Part shown: piece after piece, positions 53,409-63,005 of the stretch
Numbering within the stretch: position 1 is the stretch's first letter
How the letters are laid out: every line of letters begins with the position of its first letter
From: Woeseiaceae bacterium
Lineage (GTDB): Bacteria > Pseudomonadota > Gammaproteobacteria > Steroidobacterales > Woeseiaceae
DNA: 64,000 nucleotides
Direction: 5' to 3'
Assembly: GCA_021773095.1 (NCBI GenBank)
Contig: JAJFKR010000021.1
Span: 1 to 64,000, forward strand
Program-made: the position numbers and the translations under genes
The notes under the pieces: model-generated
Databases searched by the model: none
Seen by the model: the letters and a program-made list of their open reading frames with translations, nothing else
Told to the model about the DNA's origin: nothing

Positions 53409-54380
53409 ATGCGCTATTTGTTTCGATTAACTTGCCTTTTCGTCGGCCTGCTCGCCGTCAGCAGCACCAGTTTTGCTGTAGATACTTCTGACGAGCAGAA
53501 AGCTGTTCTAATCACAGGAGCCAGCACCGGCATCGGTCGACATGCGACTGAAGCGCTCGCGGCAGAGGGATACTTTGTTTACGCCGGTGCCCGCAAGCCA
53601 AAAGATCTGGACGCCTTGAATGCGATCCCGAATGTGCAAGGGGTCCGGCTGGACGTCACCATCCAGGAAGAAGTTGATGCTGCCGTTGAGACAGTACGCA
53701 AAGGTGGCCGTGGTCTGTATGGGCTTGTTAACAATGCTGGCGTCGTTTCCGGAGGACCGCTTATCGAAATGGATGAGGACGATGTTCGCTGGCTCTTCGA
53801 TGTCAATGTATTCGGCGTATTCAAAGTTACACAGGCCTTCGCGCCACTGATTATCGAGAGCAAGGGACGTATCACGACGATCGGGTCGATCTCCGGTATT
53901 GGGACCTGGTTTGGCGGTGGCGACTACACGATGAGCAAGCACGCTATCGAAGCGTTTTCCGATACGCTGGCTTTGGAAATGGAGCGCTTCGACGTCAAAA
54001 CCAGCGTCATTCAGCCCGGAAACTACCGATCAAATATCGTCAAGACTCAAGTTGCTCGAAAGGGCGAGGTGACTGAGGCGCAAAAAAACTCTCCCTATGC
54101 CGACTACTATACTCGCGAGTCCAGCGGACCGGTTGATCGCAGTAACTACAAAGAACCCGACGAAGTTACGGCTGCTATCATGCATACGCTGTTTGACCCG
54201 AACCCAAAACGGCGTTACATGGTGGTGCCGGATCGCGAGGAAGCCGAGTGGACTATTGGTGCATCGATACGTCGCGTCGCACAGCGCAATGAAAGGCAGG
54301 AACACGCCTTTAGCCGGGAAGAACTTATCGAAATGCTGGACAGTGCTATCGCGGCAGAACATGCGGTAGAAAAAGATTAA
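53409..54380 (+). CDS. Short-chain dehydrogenase with N-terminal signal, copy 1
   Basis: A 323-residue classical SDR with an added signal peptide (LTCLFVGLLAVSSTSFAVD). The nucleotide-binding motif is TGASTGIGRHAT (36-47), NNAG is seen in LVNNAGVVSGG, and the catalytic Ser and Tyr-Lys are in TIGSISGI and YTMSKHAIEAF. The closest known sequence is the neighbour at 54950, with which it shares most residues. The frame opens upstream inside gloA, but the ATG at 53409 starts the signal peptide. Export of an NAD(P)-dependent enzyme is unusual. Confidence 0.88.
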   Translation: MRYLFRLTCLFVGLLAVSSTSFAVDTSDEQKAVLITGASTGIGRHATEALAAEGYFVYAGARKPKDLDALNAIPNVQGVRLDVTIQEEVDAAVETVRKGGRGLYGLVNNAGVVSGGPLIEMDEDDVRWLFDVNVFGVFKVTQAFAPLIIESKGRITTIGSISGIGTWFGGGDYTMSKHAIEAFSDTLALEMERFDVKTSVIQPGNYRSNIVKTQVARKGEVTEAQKNSPYADYYTRESSGPVDRSNYKEPDEVTAAIMHTLFDPNPKRRYMVVPDREEAEWTIGASIRRVAQRNERQEHAFSREELIEMLDSAIAAEHAVEKD

Positions 54381-54422
54381 TCAGGGCTGAGCGGCAGTCC
54401 ACTACAAAAAAGGAAGAGAAAA

Positions 54423-54884
54423 ATGACAAAATTTGCACGACGAATTTCAGGGCTGGCGCTGATATTGATGTCAGGAGTAATTTCACTTAACGCTTTCGCG
54501 GGAGACGACGAGGCGGCGGGTCCATCAGTGTACGAGCGCCTTGGCGAAATGGATGGAATTACCCAGATAGTGACAGACACAGTCGAGCTGCATCACAATA
54601 ATCCCGACATCGGGCACTTTTTCGATGGCGTTGACGATGAAAATCTCATCAAACACGTGGTCGCGTTTTTTGCGGCGGGCACCGGTGGACCGGCCAACTA
54701 CGAAGGCCGCGATATGACTTCGTCACATGCGTCCATGGACATGAGCGATGCAGATTTTGACTCAGCGGTCTCGGATGTCGCCAAGGCAGCTGAAGCCAAT
54801 GGAATAGATGCGGACACCATCGCCGCGGTTGGCGCAATTCTTGAGTCCCTCCGCCCGGCAATAATGGGCACGGCTGAACACTGA
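54423..54884 (+). CDS. Exported group I truncated hemoglobin
   Basis: A 153-residue protein with a signal peptide (LALILMSGVISLNAFAGD) and a truncated globin domain. The segments YERLGEMDGITQIVTDTVE, PDIGHFFDG, FFAAGTGGPANYEGRDM and SHASMDMSDADFDSAVSDVA are those of TrHb1, with the proximal His in SHASMDM. Group I globins bind O2 or NO in other bacteria; here the location would be periplasmic. It sits between two paralogous exported SDR genes, reading the same way. Confidence 0.87.
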   Translation: MTKFARRISGLALILMSGVISLNAFAGDDEAAGPSVYERLGEMDGITQIVTDTVELHHNNPDIGHFFDGVDDENLIKHVVAFFAAGTGGPANYEGRDMTSSHASMDMSDADFDSAVSDVAKAAEANGIDADTIAAVGAILESLRPAIMGTAEH

Positions 54885-54901
54885 ATGAGACAAATAGTCC
54901 C

Positions 54902-54913
54902 TTCTGCTACGAT
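54902..54913 (+). promoter_or_regulatory. Extended -10-like sequence upstream of second SDR gene
   Basis: TTCTGCTACGAT, identical to the one at 53358-53369, ends 36 bases before the second SDR start, which has GAAGGA as ribosome site. It suggests the duplication included the promoter. Confidence 0.4.
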
Positions 54914-54949
54914 CCGGAATTAAATAATTTAGAACAGAAGGATTGACGC

Positions 54950-55930
54950 ATGAGGGACCTATTCAGTTTGGCCGCAATATCGCTTGTCTTACTTGCCGCC
55001 AACAGCAGTTTCGCCGAGTCGCCGGCTGGCGGTGCCACCGACCAAAAGGCTGTTCTCATCACGGGTGCCAGCACGGGTATCGGCCGCCACGCAACTGAAG
55101 CGCTTGCGGCCGAGGGTTACTTTGTTTACGCGGGTGCCCGCAAACAAAAAGATCTTGACGCGTTGAACGCAATACCGAACGTCCAGGCGATTCGGCTGGA
55201 TGTGACCAAACAGGAAGAAGTTGATGCCGCGGTGGAAACAGTCCGAAAAGGCAATCGTGGCCTCTATGGTCTTGTCAATAACGCGGGTGTCGGTTCCGCG
55301 GCCGGCCCACTCATCGAGGCGGATGAGAATGATATTCGTTGGTTATTTGACGTAAACGTATTTGGCGTCATCAAGGTTACCAAGGCGTTCGCACCGCTCA
55401 TCATCGAGAGCAAGGGTCGAATCGCGACCATCGGTTCAATCGCAGGAATTTTGACTTGGCCCGGTGGTAGTGACTACACCATGAGTAAGCATGCGATCGA
55501 GGCTTTCTCCGAATCCCTGGCCATGGAAATGGCGCGCTTTGGCGTAACGGCAAGCGTCATCCAGCCTGGAAACTACCGATCGGACATCAGCAAGACAAAC
55601 CGGGTACGCCGTGGCGAGTTAACTGAGGCACAGAAAAATTCGCCCTACGCCGATATTTACAAGGGCCGCCTGGAAGGGCCGGTCGACAGAGCTGAGTACA
55701 AGGACCCTGATGAGGTTACAGCCGCTATCAGGCATGCCTTGTTCGACCCCAGCCCAAAGTTGCGCTACATGGTGGTTCCTAATCGCGATGAAGCAACCTG
55801 GACGGTCGGCGCAACTTTGCGACGAGTCGCACAACGCAACGAAAGACAGGAACACGCATTTAGCCGGGAAGAGCTGATTGAAATGCTCGACCGGGCAATC
55901 GCGACTGAAAACAGCGAAGCGGCCGAGTAA
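54950..55930 (+). CDS. Short-chain dehydrogenase with N-terminal signal, copy 2
   Basis: A 326-residue paralogue of the SDR at 53409. It has a signal peptide (LAAISLVLLAANSSFAES), TGASTGIGRHAT, LVNNAGVGSAAG, the Ser in TIGSIAGI and YTMSKHAIEAFSESLAMEM. Long stretches (for example SREELIEMLD near the end) are identical to copy 1, while the signal peptides differ. A tandem duplication with the globin gene between the copies is inferred. The stop is 5 bases from the convergent batD stop. Confidence 0.88.
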   Translation: MRDLFSLAAISLVLLAANSSFAESPAGGATDQKAVLITGASTGIGRHATEALAAEGYFVYAGARKQKDLDALNAIPNVQAIRLDVTKQEEVDAAVETVRKGNRGLYGLVNNAGVGSAAGPLIEADENDIRWLFDVNVFGVIKVTKAFAPLIIESKGRIATIGSIAGILTWPGGSDYTMSKHAIEAFSESLAMEMARFGVTASVIQPGNYRSDISKTNRVRRGELTEAQKNSPYADIYKGRLEGPVDRAEYKDPDEVTAAIRHALFDPSPKLRYMVVPNRDEATWTVGATLRRVAQRNERQEHAFSREELIEMLDRAIATENSEAAE

Positions 55931-55935
55931 ATTAT

Positions 55936-57621
55936 CTAAATACCCGGCGGCATCAGGGGTGGCAACGGACTTTCCGTTGTCATCTCGCTGTCCTTAATCA
56001 ATACACTGATTGATCGAAGTGATTTGGCCAGTGAACCGCCATCCCACTCGCCGGCAGCACTGCTGTAGCTACTCGCCGACAGGCTACGCAACTCCTCCGC
56101 CAGCGGCGATGCAACTCGCTCTGCCAGATCACCGACGCTACGCGGTGCGTTGTCAGGCCATTGCAGCCGGCCCCATTCGATAATGGCCACACGGACTCCG
56201 GATTTGTCGTTGGCTGCCGCGGCCTTTTTCGCTGCCTTGATGAATTTCGCCTGTTGCTGGTAGATCGGCGGCGGCTCGGGTTCTCTGGGCTCTCTTTTTT
56301 GATCGCGCGATGACCACCACCAGGCAACCACGGTCAGCAGCCAAATGCCAGCAATGAGTTGACTGACCTTTTTCCAGAATCCATCCGGCACGGCAGACGA
56401 TTTGGCTGCACTATCGGCGCCCGCTTCATTCGTCGTATCCGGAATTGTGGGTGGCGGCAATAATACATCCTCTGTTGGCGCGTCAATCTCGATCGTTCTG
56501 GCCGGTAAACTGGCCACGCGCCATTCGCCAGTCGCGATGTCCCACCACGGAACTTCCAGTTTGGGTATTTCTGCCGGACCACCGCGGACACCGATCATGG
56601 CGTACTGGTCCCGGCGTACACCGCGAATACCTTCTGCCTCGAACAAGCGACTGAGATCGGGTTTGTCCGCATAAACGTTCATACCGTCAACGACGGGTGG
56701 AATCAGCGCCGGAATTTGTGTTTCTATCTGCCCCAGAGCACTGATCGTAACTTTGCGCGTAACTGGCTCACCAGCAGCAACCTCGTTGGGCTGCCGGGAC
56801 CACTCTTCACTTAAGTGTACGTCCCGCGCTGGCAACCATGCAGCGTCCGGAAAGTCCGTGGGCGGCGGCGGAATAGGCAACACCTTAACCATATGTGCCT
56901 CAGACTCGAATACCTTGCGGCCCGTAATTCGGCCATCGCGTAGTACGCGCGCCTCGAAACGTGCCGGCGATATCGATATTTCGCCACTGGACTGCGGGTA
57001 GATTGCGAGCACCCGCTCGACAACGTTGTAGGCCCTGCCATTCAAGATGGACTCGTAGCTGCGCTCGTCGCCCGCTCGCTCGATCAGGACTTCGGCACCG
57101 CTGATGCCGGGATCACGCCGCCCTTCCTGGCGGGTTGCCACCGCTCGGTATACCCGGAAGCGATACAAGATTTGTGACTGGACGTAGGCCTCAGTCTGAT
57201 CGACCTCACTGGTGATGAAGACATCGGCTTCACCGGGAGGTGCGTTAGTCGGCTCATTAATCGTGATAGAAACCGGCTCACTTTTTTCATTGCCAACCGT
57301 GACAGCAGGGATAATCTGCTTGCCGGTCGCCTTCGCCATCAATGCGATCGTCCAGGTTCGACTGCGACGTATCTGGCCGTTGATGATCGACGTGTTGCTG
57401 AGTTGGCTGAGCTGACCGCGATAGAAATTCTCATCAAGCACCGTGAGGTCCGGTTCCATATCGATGTTGGTGTCGACCATGATCTCGAGAACGAAGGACT
57501 CGTTAAGGTCCACCGATGGACGATCGACCCGTGCCGTTACATCGGCGAGCGCATGCGAATGAACGACGAGCAGCCCGCACAAACCCATCAACACGTTGCG
57601 GGTGACATTAAGCTTTACCAC
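55936..57621 (-). CDS. batD: BatD-like protein (oxygen tolerance)
   Basis: A 561-residue exported protein. Signal peptide (LCGLLVVHSHALA), several immunoglobulin-like beta domains beginning VTARVDRPSVDLNESFVLE, then one C-terminal span (SQLIAGIWLLTVVAWWW) and a cytoplasmic tail. This is the BatD architecture of Bacteroides aerotolerance operons. The GTG start at 57621 overlaps the batB/C stop by 7 bases. It is the last gene of the MoxR operon; function is likely assembly or stress protection at the membrane, not proven. Confidence 0.85.
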   Translation of the reverse strand: MVKLNVTRNVLMGLCGLLVVHSHALADVTARVDRPSVDLNESFVLEIMVDTNIDMEPDLTVLDENFYRGQLSQLSNTSIINGQIRRSRTWTIALMAKATGKQIIPAVTVGNEKSEPVSITINEPTNAPPGEADVFITSEVDQTEAYVQSQILYRFRVYRAVATRQEGRRDPGISGAEVLIERAGDERSYESILNGRAYNVVERVLAIYPQSSGEISISPARFEARVLRDGRITGRKVFESEAHMVKVLPIPPPPTDFPDAAWLPARDVHLSEEWSRQPNEVAAGEPVTRKVTISALGQIETQIPALIPPVVDGMNVYADKPDLSRLFEAEGIRGVRRDQYAMIGVRGGPAEIPKLEVPWWDIATGEWRVASLPARTIEIDAPTEDVLLPPPTIPDTTNEAGADSAAKSSAVPDGFWKKVSQLIAGIWLLTVVAWWWSSRDQKREPREPEPPPIYQQQAKFIKAAKKAAAANDKSGVRVAIIEWGRLQWPDNAPRSVGDLAERVASPLAEELRSLSASSYSSAAGEWDGGSLAKSLRSISVLIKDSEMTTESPLPPLMPPGI

Positions 57622-59423
57622 GGTTGTACCTCATTATCTGGCCATACACTGTTGCCGTCCTGATCCTTGCCGGTACGCTGGTACTGATGCCTGAACTTTC
57701 TGCGTAACAAGCCACCCGGATCGTCGGGAATGCGCCGCAGCCATTGTTCCATTGCCTGTTCCTGTTCCTGCTGTTGGCGCAGTTCGGCAAGCTCAGCTTC
57801 CGACATTTGTTGCGGTTGTTCGCCGGATTCGGCTTCTTCGGCAGCGCGCTGCAACTCCTCCTGCAGGGCCTTCATATCTTCCTCGCTCATTTGCTCGTCG
57901 CCACTCTCTGACGAGTCACTCTCCTCTGACTCGCTGTCGGCCTGTGACTCGCCTTCTTCGCCCTGCTGCTCGGACTGATCTTCGGAATCCGATTGCTCGC
58001 CTTCGCCGCCCGGGTTCTCGGTTGATTGTTGATCATCGCCCTGGTTTTGTTGCTCTTGCTCCTGCTGCTCTTTCAAATCCTGCACAATTTTCAGGTTGTA
58101 GGCTGCGTCTTCATTGTCCGGCTCACTCGCGAGCACTTCTTCATAGGCGTCGATGGCAGCATCGAGTTCGCCCTGAAAAGCCATCGCGTTGCCAAGATTG
58201 TAGAGATTACGTGTATCGCTATTCTCGGCAAAGACTTTAGCGCTTCCGGCAAAGTCACCGGTTTGATAATCGGCAACCGCTTGCCAGTCCGGGTTTTCGA
58301 ACAGCGCTGCTGCCTCGCTGGCATTGCCTGCCTCGAGCTGTTTTTGCCCCTGCTGGTCCCGGGTTTGCCAGAGATCAGACCAGCTTGCCGCGTACGCGGT
58401 TTGTGGCGCTGGCAAAATGACGAAAACCACGACCAGCACCCAGCCACGACGAAAAGCCAGCGCAGCCAGGGGCAGCAACAGCAATAGCAGCCAGGGACCC
58501 TCCTCACGCCAGCGGTCAGTGGCCAGCGCGTCGTCGCCGAGCGCTGCGCCGGCACCCGAGATCTCACCGGACAGCAAAACATCGAGATCTCTGTCGTTCG
58601 CGGACATTCTCGAATAACGACCACCACCGATGCCGGCCAGGTCCCGCAAGCCTCGTTCTTCCAGTCTGGGTACCGCAATCTGGCCGCGGTTGTCGGTTAC
58701 AAACCCTCCGGTAACCCGCGGTATCGGTGCACCTTCGGTCGTGCCAACGCCCAGAATCGACAAGGAGTAACCAGCCGACCTAAGATCTCGCGCCGCGGCC
58801 GCGGCACCCGGCGAAGAACCACCGTCGGTTATCAGCAGAACCTCTCCGAATCCGGCCTTCGCCTGATCGAGCAGCTGCCTTCCCTTTGCGATAGCGGCTT
58901 CCGGATAGCTGCCACGACTCGGCATGATGTCGGTGCTCAGACTATTCACGAGCGAAGCAATTGTGTCGTTGTCGGTGGTCAGTGGTGTCACCGTGAACGC
59001 ATTGGCCGAATAGACCACGAGCGCAGTCTGTCCGACCTCACGGCGCTCGAGCATATCGAGAATCTTGAGCTTGGCGCGCCGCAGCCGGCTGGGTGCAACA
59101 TCCTCTGCATCCATTGAGCGCGATAAATCAAGTGCGACGACCAGTGCCTGCTCGGCTCTGAAAACCGGTTGTTCAATACGTTGCCATGCCGGACCGGCCA
59201 AGGCCAGCAATGCAATCACACTGCCGAGCCCCATTAACCACCAGCGATGATCGGTACCACGGCCCGGATCGCGAGACAGCACATAGGGCATCAACTCACG
59301 ATCGATGACGGCCTGCCAGTTTCCGGAGCCCAGCTTTCCGCGTGCAAGCATCACGGCGAGCAGCAAAAGTACGGGTATGGCATATAGCCATTCGGGGCGT
59401 AACCAATGGAAATCAGCTGGCAC
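57615..59423 (-). CDS. batB: BatB-BatC fusion: von Willebrand A domain plus TPR
   Basis: A 602-residue membrane protein. Two N-terminal spans flank a vWA domain with the MIDAS motif VALDLSRSMDAEDV. A further span pair near residues 310-345 leads to a periplasmic TPR region (NLGNAMAFQGELDAAIDAY, VLASEPDNEDAAYNL). A low-complexity tail of Gln, Glu and Ser follows. BatB and BatC are separate in Bacteroides and fused here, as is frequent in Proteobacteria. It overlaps batA by 11 bases and batD by 7. Confidence 0.88.
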   Translation of the reverse strand: MPADFHWLRPEWLYAIPVLLLLAVMLARGKLGSGNWQAVIDRELMPYVLSRDPGRGTDHRWWLMGLGSVIALLALAGPAWQRIEQPVFRAEQALVVALDLSRSMDAEDVAPSRLRRAKLKILDMLERREVGQTALVVYSANAFTVTPLTTDNDTIASLVNSLSTDIMPSRGSYPEAAIAKGRQLLDQAKAGFGEVLLITDGGSSPGAAAAARDLRSAGYSLSILGVGTTEGAPIPRVTGGFVTDNRGQIAVPRLEERGLRDLAGIGGGRYSRMSANDRDLDVLLSGEISGAGAALGDDALATDRWREEGPWLLLLLLPLAALAFRRGWVLVVVFVILPAPQTAYAASWSDLWQTRDQQGQKQLEAGNASEAAALFENPDWQAVADYQTGDFAGSAKVFAENSDTRNLYNLGNAMAFQGELDAAIDAYEEVLASEPDNEDAAYNLKIVQDLKEQQEQEQQNQGDDQQSTENPGGEGEQSDSEDQSEQQGEEGESQADSESEESDSSESGDEQMSEEDMKALQEELQRAAEEAESGEQPQQMSEAELAELRQQQEQEQAMEQWLRRIPDDPGGLLRRKFRHQYQRTGKDQDGNSVWPDNEVQPW

Positions 59424-60447
59424 TGGTTTGCACCTCGCCGGCCCGCTGTAACGCGAATCGCTGCAACAAACTGACGAGACCCATCAGTGCCACCATCAAA
59501 ACTGCCGCGCCCAATGGATAATAAAAATAGGACTTGACGGGCCGAAAACCGGACTCCGGCTCCTCGACCGGTTCAAGCTCATCGACCAGCTTGTAGATAC
59601 CCTGCAGGCTCGCCGTATCGGTTGCCCGAAAATAGCGCCCACCCGTGAGATCGGCGATCCGGGTCAACGTGTCCTCGTCAAGATCCGCCGACGGATTGAT
59701 GCGGCGACGGCCACCAATCAATGACGACACTTCGAGCTGTTCTGCGCCGATGCCAATCGTGTAGATACGTAAGCCCACCTGCTGCGCGAGCTCCGCCGCT
59801 TTGACGGGCTGCACTTCACCGGCCGTGTTCGCGCCGTCGGTGAGCAGTACGAGAACCTGGTCACCCTCTTCCTTTTTTTGTTCGTGGATACGCCGCACCG
59901 CCAGCGTAATCGCATCTCCGATTGCAGTCTTCTCGCCCGCAAGGCCAATGAACGCTTCCATCAACAGAACATTGACGGTCTCCCTGTCCAGTGTCAGGGG
60001 TACCTGGAGATAGGCTCGCTCACCGAATAATATGAGTCCGATCCGATCGCCTTCGCGACGATCGATGAAATCGCTGGCAACGGCTTTCGTGGCCGTCAGT
60101 CGATCAACACGCCGGCCAGCCAGCTCGAAATCTTTCTGATCCATGCTGCCCGACAGGTCAACAGCCAACATCAGGTTGCGGCCCGCTACCGGTACGTCGA
60201 GTTCTTCACCAATGCGTTCCGGACGTGCAGCAGCAAGCACGAGCAATAGCCACGCGAGCGTTGCAACCCAGAATCGCCAGTTGAATAACTGTTCCGTCCC
60301 GGATCGATCTTTGAGCGTCGAAAAGCTGTCGATACTCGGTACCCGCAGACCGGCCTCGGACAAACCCCTGGCTTCGGACAAAAGGTAGCGAAAGATCAAA
60401 GGCAGCGGCAGCGCGATCAATACCCAGGGCCAGGCAAGAGACCACAT
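59413..60447 (-). CDS. batA: BatA-like von Willebrand A domain protein
   Basis: A 344-residue protein with membrane spans at both ends and a vWA domain between. The MIDAS motif is LAVDLSGSMDQKDF, with the later Thr/Asp sites in GEKTAIGDAITLAV and LLTDGANTAGEV. The last span is near FYYPLGAAVLMVALMGLVSLL. Together with BatB it forms the vWA pair that MoxR ATPases act on. Its start overlaps the DUF4381 stop by a single base. Confidence 0.9.
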   Translation of the reverse strand: MWSLAWPWVLIALPLPLIFRYLLSEARGLSEAGLRVPSIDSFSTLKDRSGTEQLFNWRFWVATLAWLLLVLAAARPERIGEELDVPVAGRNLMLAVDLSGSMDQKDFELAGRRVDRLTATKAVASDFIDRREGDRIGLILFGERAYLQVPLTLDRETVNVLLMEAFIGLAGEKTAIGDAITLAVRRIHEQKKEEGDQVLVLLTDGANTAGEVQPVKAAELAQQVGLRIYTIGIGAEQLEVSSLIGGRRRINPSADLDEDTLTRIADLTGGRYFRATDTASLQGIYKLVDELEPVEEPESGFRPVKSYFYYPLGAAVLMVALMGLVSLLQRFALQRAGEVQTSAS

Positions 60448-60938
60448 CAGAGCGCTCCCCGGATCGGCGTTGTAAGACGCATTCTTACGGCGGCCAGTAG
60501 TGCATTGATATCGATGTCGCTGAGATCGCCTTCAGGATCCCGATACGGAAGTTGCAGAAGACTCTTGCCCCCTTCGGTATGGAAGTAGGGAACCGGCAGG
60601 TCCCGGTCCAGCCATTCAAGCCAGGATTCACCGGTGAGCCCGGCGACTTCCTGCCGCGGTGCGTAAGCAATCATACTGCGGCGCAGCAGCTCGGACACCT
60701 GCTGGCCCAGTGCCACGGGATTCCGATGGGTGATGTATTCGGCCTCAAACGCCCCCAGCGCCCGAACAGCGTAACGGCGTGGAGCGTTGAATTGCCGGAC
60801 TCGCCAGGCCCGTAATATCAGCCAGCCCAACCCGAACAACACAAGCACGATAATCGCCCACCAACCCGGCGCCAGCGGCCACCATCCAATCGCCTCGGGC
60901 AGATGCAGGTCACGCAACGGCAGCTGGTTCGGATCCAC
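60447..60938 (-). CDS. DUF4381 membrane protein
   Basis: A 163-residue protein whose N-terminus LPLRDLHLPEAIGWWPLAPG leads into one span (WWAIIVLVLFGLGWLILRAW). Both are the hallmark of DUF4381, found between DUF58 and batA in MoxR operons. The cytoplasmic rest is helical, with YAPRQEVAGLTGESWLEWLD. Its function is unknown. It starts 2 bases after the DUF58 stop. Confidence 0.88.
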   Translation of the reverse strand: MDPNQLPLRDLHLPEAIGWWPLAPGWWAIIVLVLFGLGWLILRAWRVRQFNAPRRYAVRALGAFEAEYITHRNPVALGQQVSELLRRSMIAYAPRQEVAGLTGESWLEWLDRDLPVPYFHTEGGKSLLQLPYRDPEGDLSDIDINALLAAVRMRLTTPIRGAL

Positions 60939-60940
60939 GA

Positions 60941-61876
60941 CTAGTGAGTCCTCTTACCCAATGCGGTTTGCAGTGTCGAAACCGGATCATCGTCCGTGGA
61001 CATCGGCATCAAATGCACGCCGTAGCGGTGGCAAAACGCCTCCAGTTCGTGTGATCGCTCTGCAAACTCATGTTCGTAGTCACGTCGTGCGGCGGTGGCA
61101 TAGGTATCGATCGCCAGCTCGTCATCGGGCGACACAATCCGGTAGCGTCCCGGTGGGGGCAGTTTTCGCTCCAGCGGATCGTTCATGAACACCGCCAGAA
61201 CCTCATTGTGATGGGCAACGCTGGAAAGATGCGCCTGAGCGGCGCGATCAAAACCAATAAAATCACTAATCACGACAACCAGACTCCCGGGCCTCGCCAC
61301 CCGCCGCAGCGCCGACATCGCCTGCACAAAGGGGTCAGAGCCCTCTTGGGTACCGCGATTCGTCCAGTCGGGATGCTCCGCAAGCTGATGCACAAATCTG
61401 AGGGCGGCGCGTCGTCCAAGTCTTGGCTTCAATTCACGATGCGTTGTCTCGCCAAAAATCAGTCCACCGAGACGATCGCCTCGATGGTGTGCCGCCCAGG
61501 ACAGCAACGCCGCCGCACGGCTCGCGTTTACCGACTTGAAACAGCCGCGAGTTGCGAAATGCATATTCGAACGTAAATCAACACAAACGAGGACGGGCCT
61601 TTCGCGTTCCTCGCGAAACAACTTCGTATACGCCGTTGTGCTGCGGGCCGTGACACGCCAGTCAATGCTGCGCGGGTCGTCGCCCGGCTGATAAGGACGC
61701 GACTCGTCAAACTCCATACCACGGCCACGAAAGTGCGAAACGTACGCGCCAGTCTGCAACGAATTTACCCGCAGGACGTCCAGAGCGATCGCCCTTGCAG
61801 GAGCATTAAGACGAATCAGCCCGGCCTGGCTTACGCTGACCGGTGAAGCGTCCTCAGAGATATTGTCGAGCCGCAC
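60941..61876 (-). CDS. DUF58 domain protein
   Basis: A 311-residue soluble protein. The DUF58 signature is GMEFDESRPYQPGDDPRSID followed by WRVTARST. A degenerate vWA-like core follows (VLVCVDLRSNMHFAT and VVISDFIGFD). It stands between moxR and DUF4381 with 2-base gaps, the standard MoxR operon order. It is thought to be an adaptor for the ATPase; direct evidence is limited. Confidence 0.9.
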   Translation of the reverse strand: MRLDNISEDASPVSVSQAGLIRLNAPARAIALDVLRVNSLQTGAYVSHFRGRGMEFDESRPYQPGDDPRSIDWRVTARSTTAYTKLFREERERPVLVCVDLRSNMHFATRGCFKSVNASRAAALLSWAAHHRGDRLGGLIFGETTHRELKPRLGRRAALRFVHQLAEHPDWTNRGTQEGSDPFVQAMSALRRVARPGSLVVVISDFIGFDRAAQAHLSSVAHHNEVLAVFMNDPLERKLPPPGRYRIVSPDDELAIDTYATAARRDYEHEFAERSHELEAFCHRYGVHLMPMSTDDDPVSTLQTALGKRTH

Positions 61877-61878
61877 TG

Positions 61879-62847
61879 CTATGGCACTCCAACGCCATCC
61901 AGAACGCCCGCGACAATAGAGTTCGAATTCACTCCGTCTGCTTCGGCTTCGAAACTCAGGACCAGTCTGTGGCGCAGCACGTCGGGTGCAACCGCCTGAA
62001 TGTCCTCGGGACTGACAAAATCGCGGCCGGACAACCAGGCGTGTGCTCGTGCCGCCCGGTCAATACCCATGCTCGCACGTGGGCTCGCACCGTAAAGAAC
62101 CTGTCCCTCAAGATCGGCGTCCACAGCACCCGGATTACGCGTAGCAACAACAACATTGACGATGTACTCCTCAAGCTCGGGTGCCAGGTGCAGATTCAGG
62201 ATGTCCTGACGTGCCTCCATGATCGATGCCAGCGCCAGCAATTCAGGTGGCTGAAACATATCCCGCTCCGCCTGCCGGGCTTCGTCGCGATTCAACACGA
62301 GAATACGACGCTCGTCCTCGATCGTTGGATAGCCGACCTCGACGTGCAACAGGAATCGGTCAAGCTGTGCTTCCGGCAGCGGGTAAGTACCCTCCTGCTC
62401 AATAGGATTCTGTGTGGCCATCACCATGAACAGATCATCGAGCGGGTAGCTTTGGTCACCGACCGATATCTGCCGCTCTTCCATCGCCTCGAGCAATGCC
62501 GACTGCACCTTGGCCGGCGCACGGTTGATCTCATCGGCCAGAATGAGGTTGTGAAACAGCGGTCCCTTGCGAAATTCGAAGGTTCCTTCCTGCGGACGAT
62601 ATATATCGGTGCCGGTCAAATCTGCTGGCAACAGGTCGGGCGTAAACTGCAATCGATGGAAGTCACCCTCGATACTTTCTGCGAGCACTTTGATGGCGCG
62701 CGTCTTGGCAAGACCCGGTGCGCCCTCAACGAGAAGGTGTCCGTCACACAAGAGTGCGATCAACATACGATTGATCAGGTGGGCCTGACCGATGATCAGC
62801 CCGCTCGCGTGAGTTTCAAGTTTTTGGAATTGTTCTCTGACGCTCAT
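61879..62847 (-). CDS. moxR: MoxR-type AAA+ ATPase
   Basis: A 322-residue AAA+ chaperone-like ATPase, first gene of the Bat operon. Walker A is VEGAPGLAKTRAIK, Walker B is LILADEINRAPAKVQSALLE and sensor 1 is MVMATQNPIEQEGTYPLPEA. MoxR proteins act with vWA partners to mature or activate envelope or enzyme complexes. The upstream 158-base gap to the next gene (62848-63005) should hold the operon promoter; I could not pin it. Confidence 0.93.
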   Translation of the reverse strand: MSVREQFQKLETHASGLIIGQAHLINRMLIALLCDGHLLVEGAPGLAKTRAIKVLAESIEGDFHRLQFTPDLLPADLTGTDIYRPQEGTFEFRKGPLFHNLILADEINRAPAKVQSALLEAMEERQISVGDQSYPLDDLFMVMATQNPIEQEGTYPLPEAQLDRFLLHVEVGYPTIEDERRILVLNRDEARQAERDMFQPPELLALASIMEARQDILNLHLAPELEEYIVNVVVATRNPGAVDADLEGQVLYGASPRASMGIDRAARAHAWLSGRDFVSPEDIQAVAPDVLRHRLVLSFEAEADGVNSNSIVAGVLDGVGVP

Positions 62848-63005
62848 TAATTACTCCGAAGGATGCAGCGGCGTGCCATTCTAGTGATGATGCGCGGCAA
62901 GACCAACCAGTTGCATCATTTTTTGCTATTTTTTTGGTCCAGTTAAGTAGTATTAGCCCCAAATCCGACAATCGATAAGCCATACCATTGCATCGAACTC
63001 ACAAA

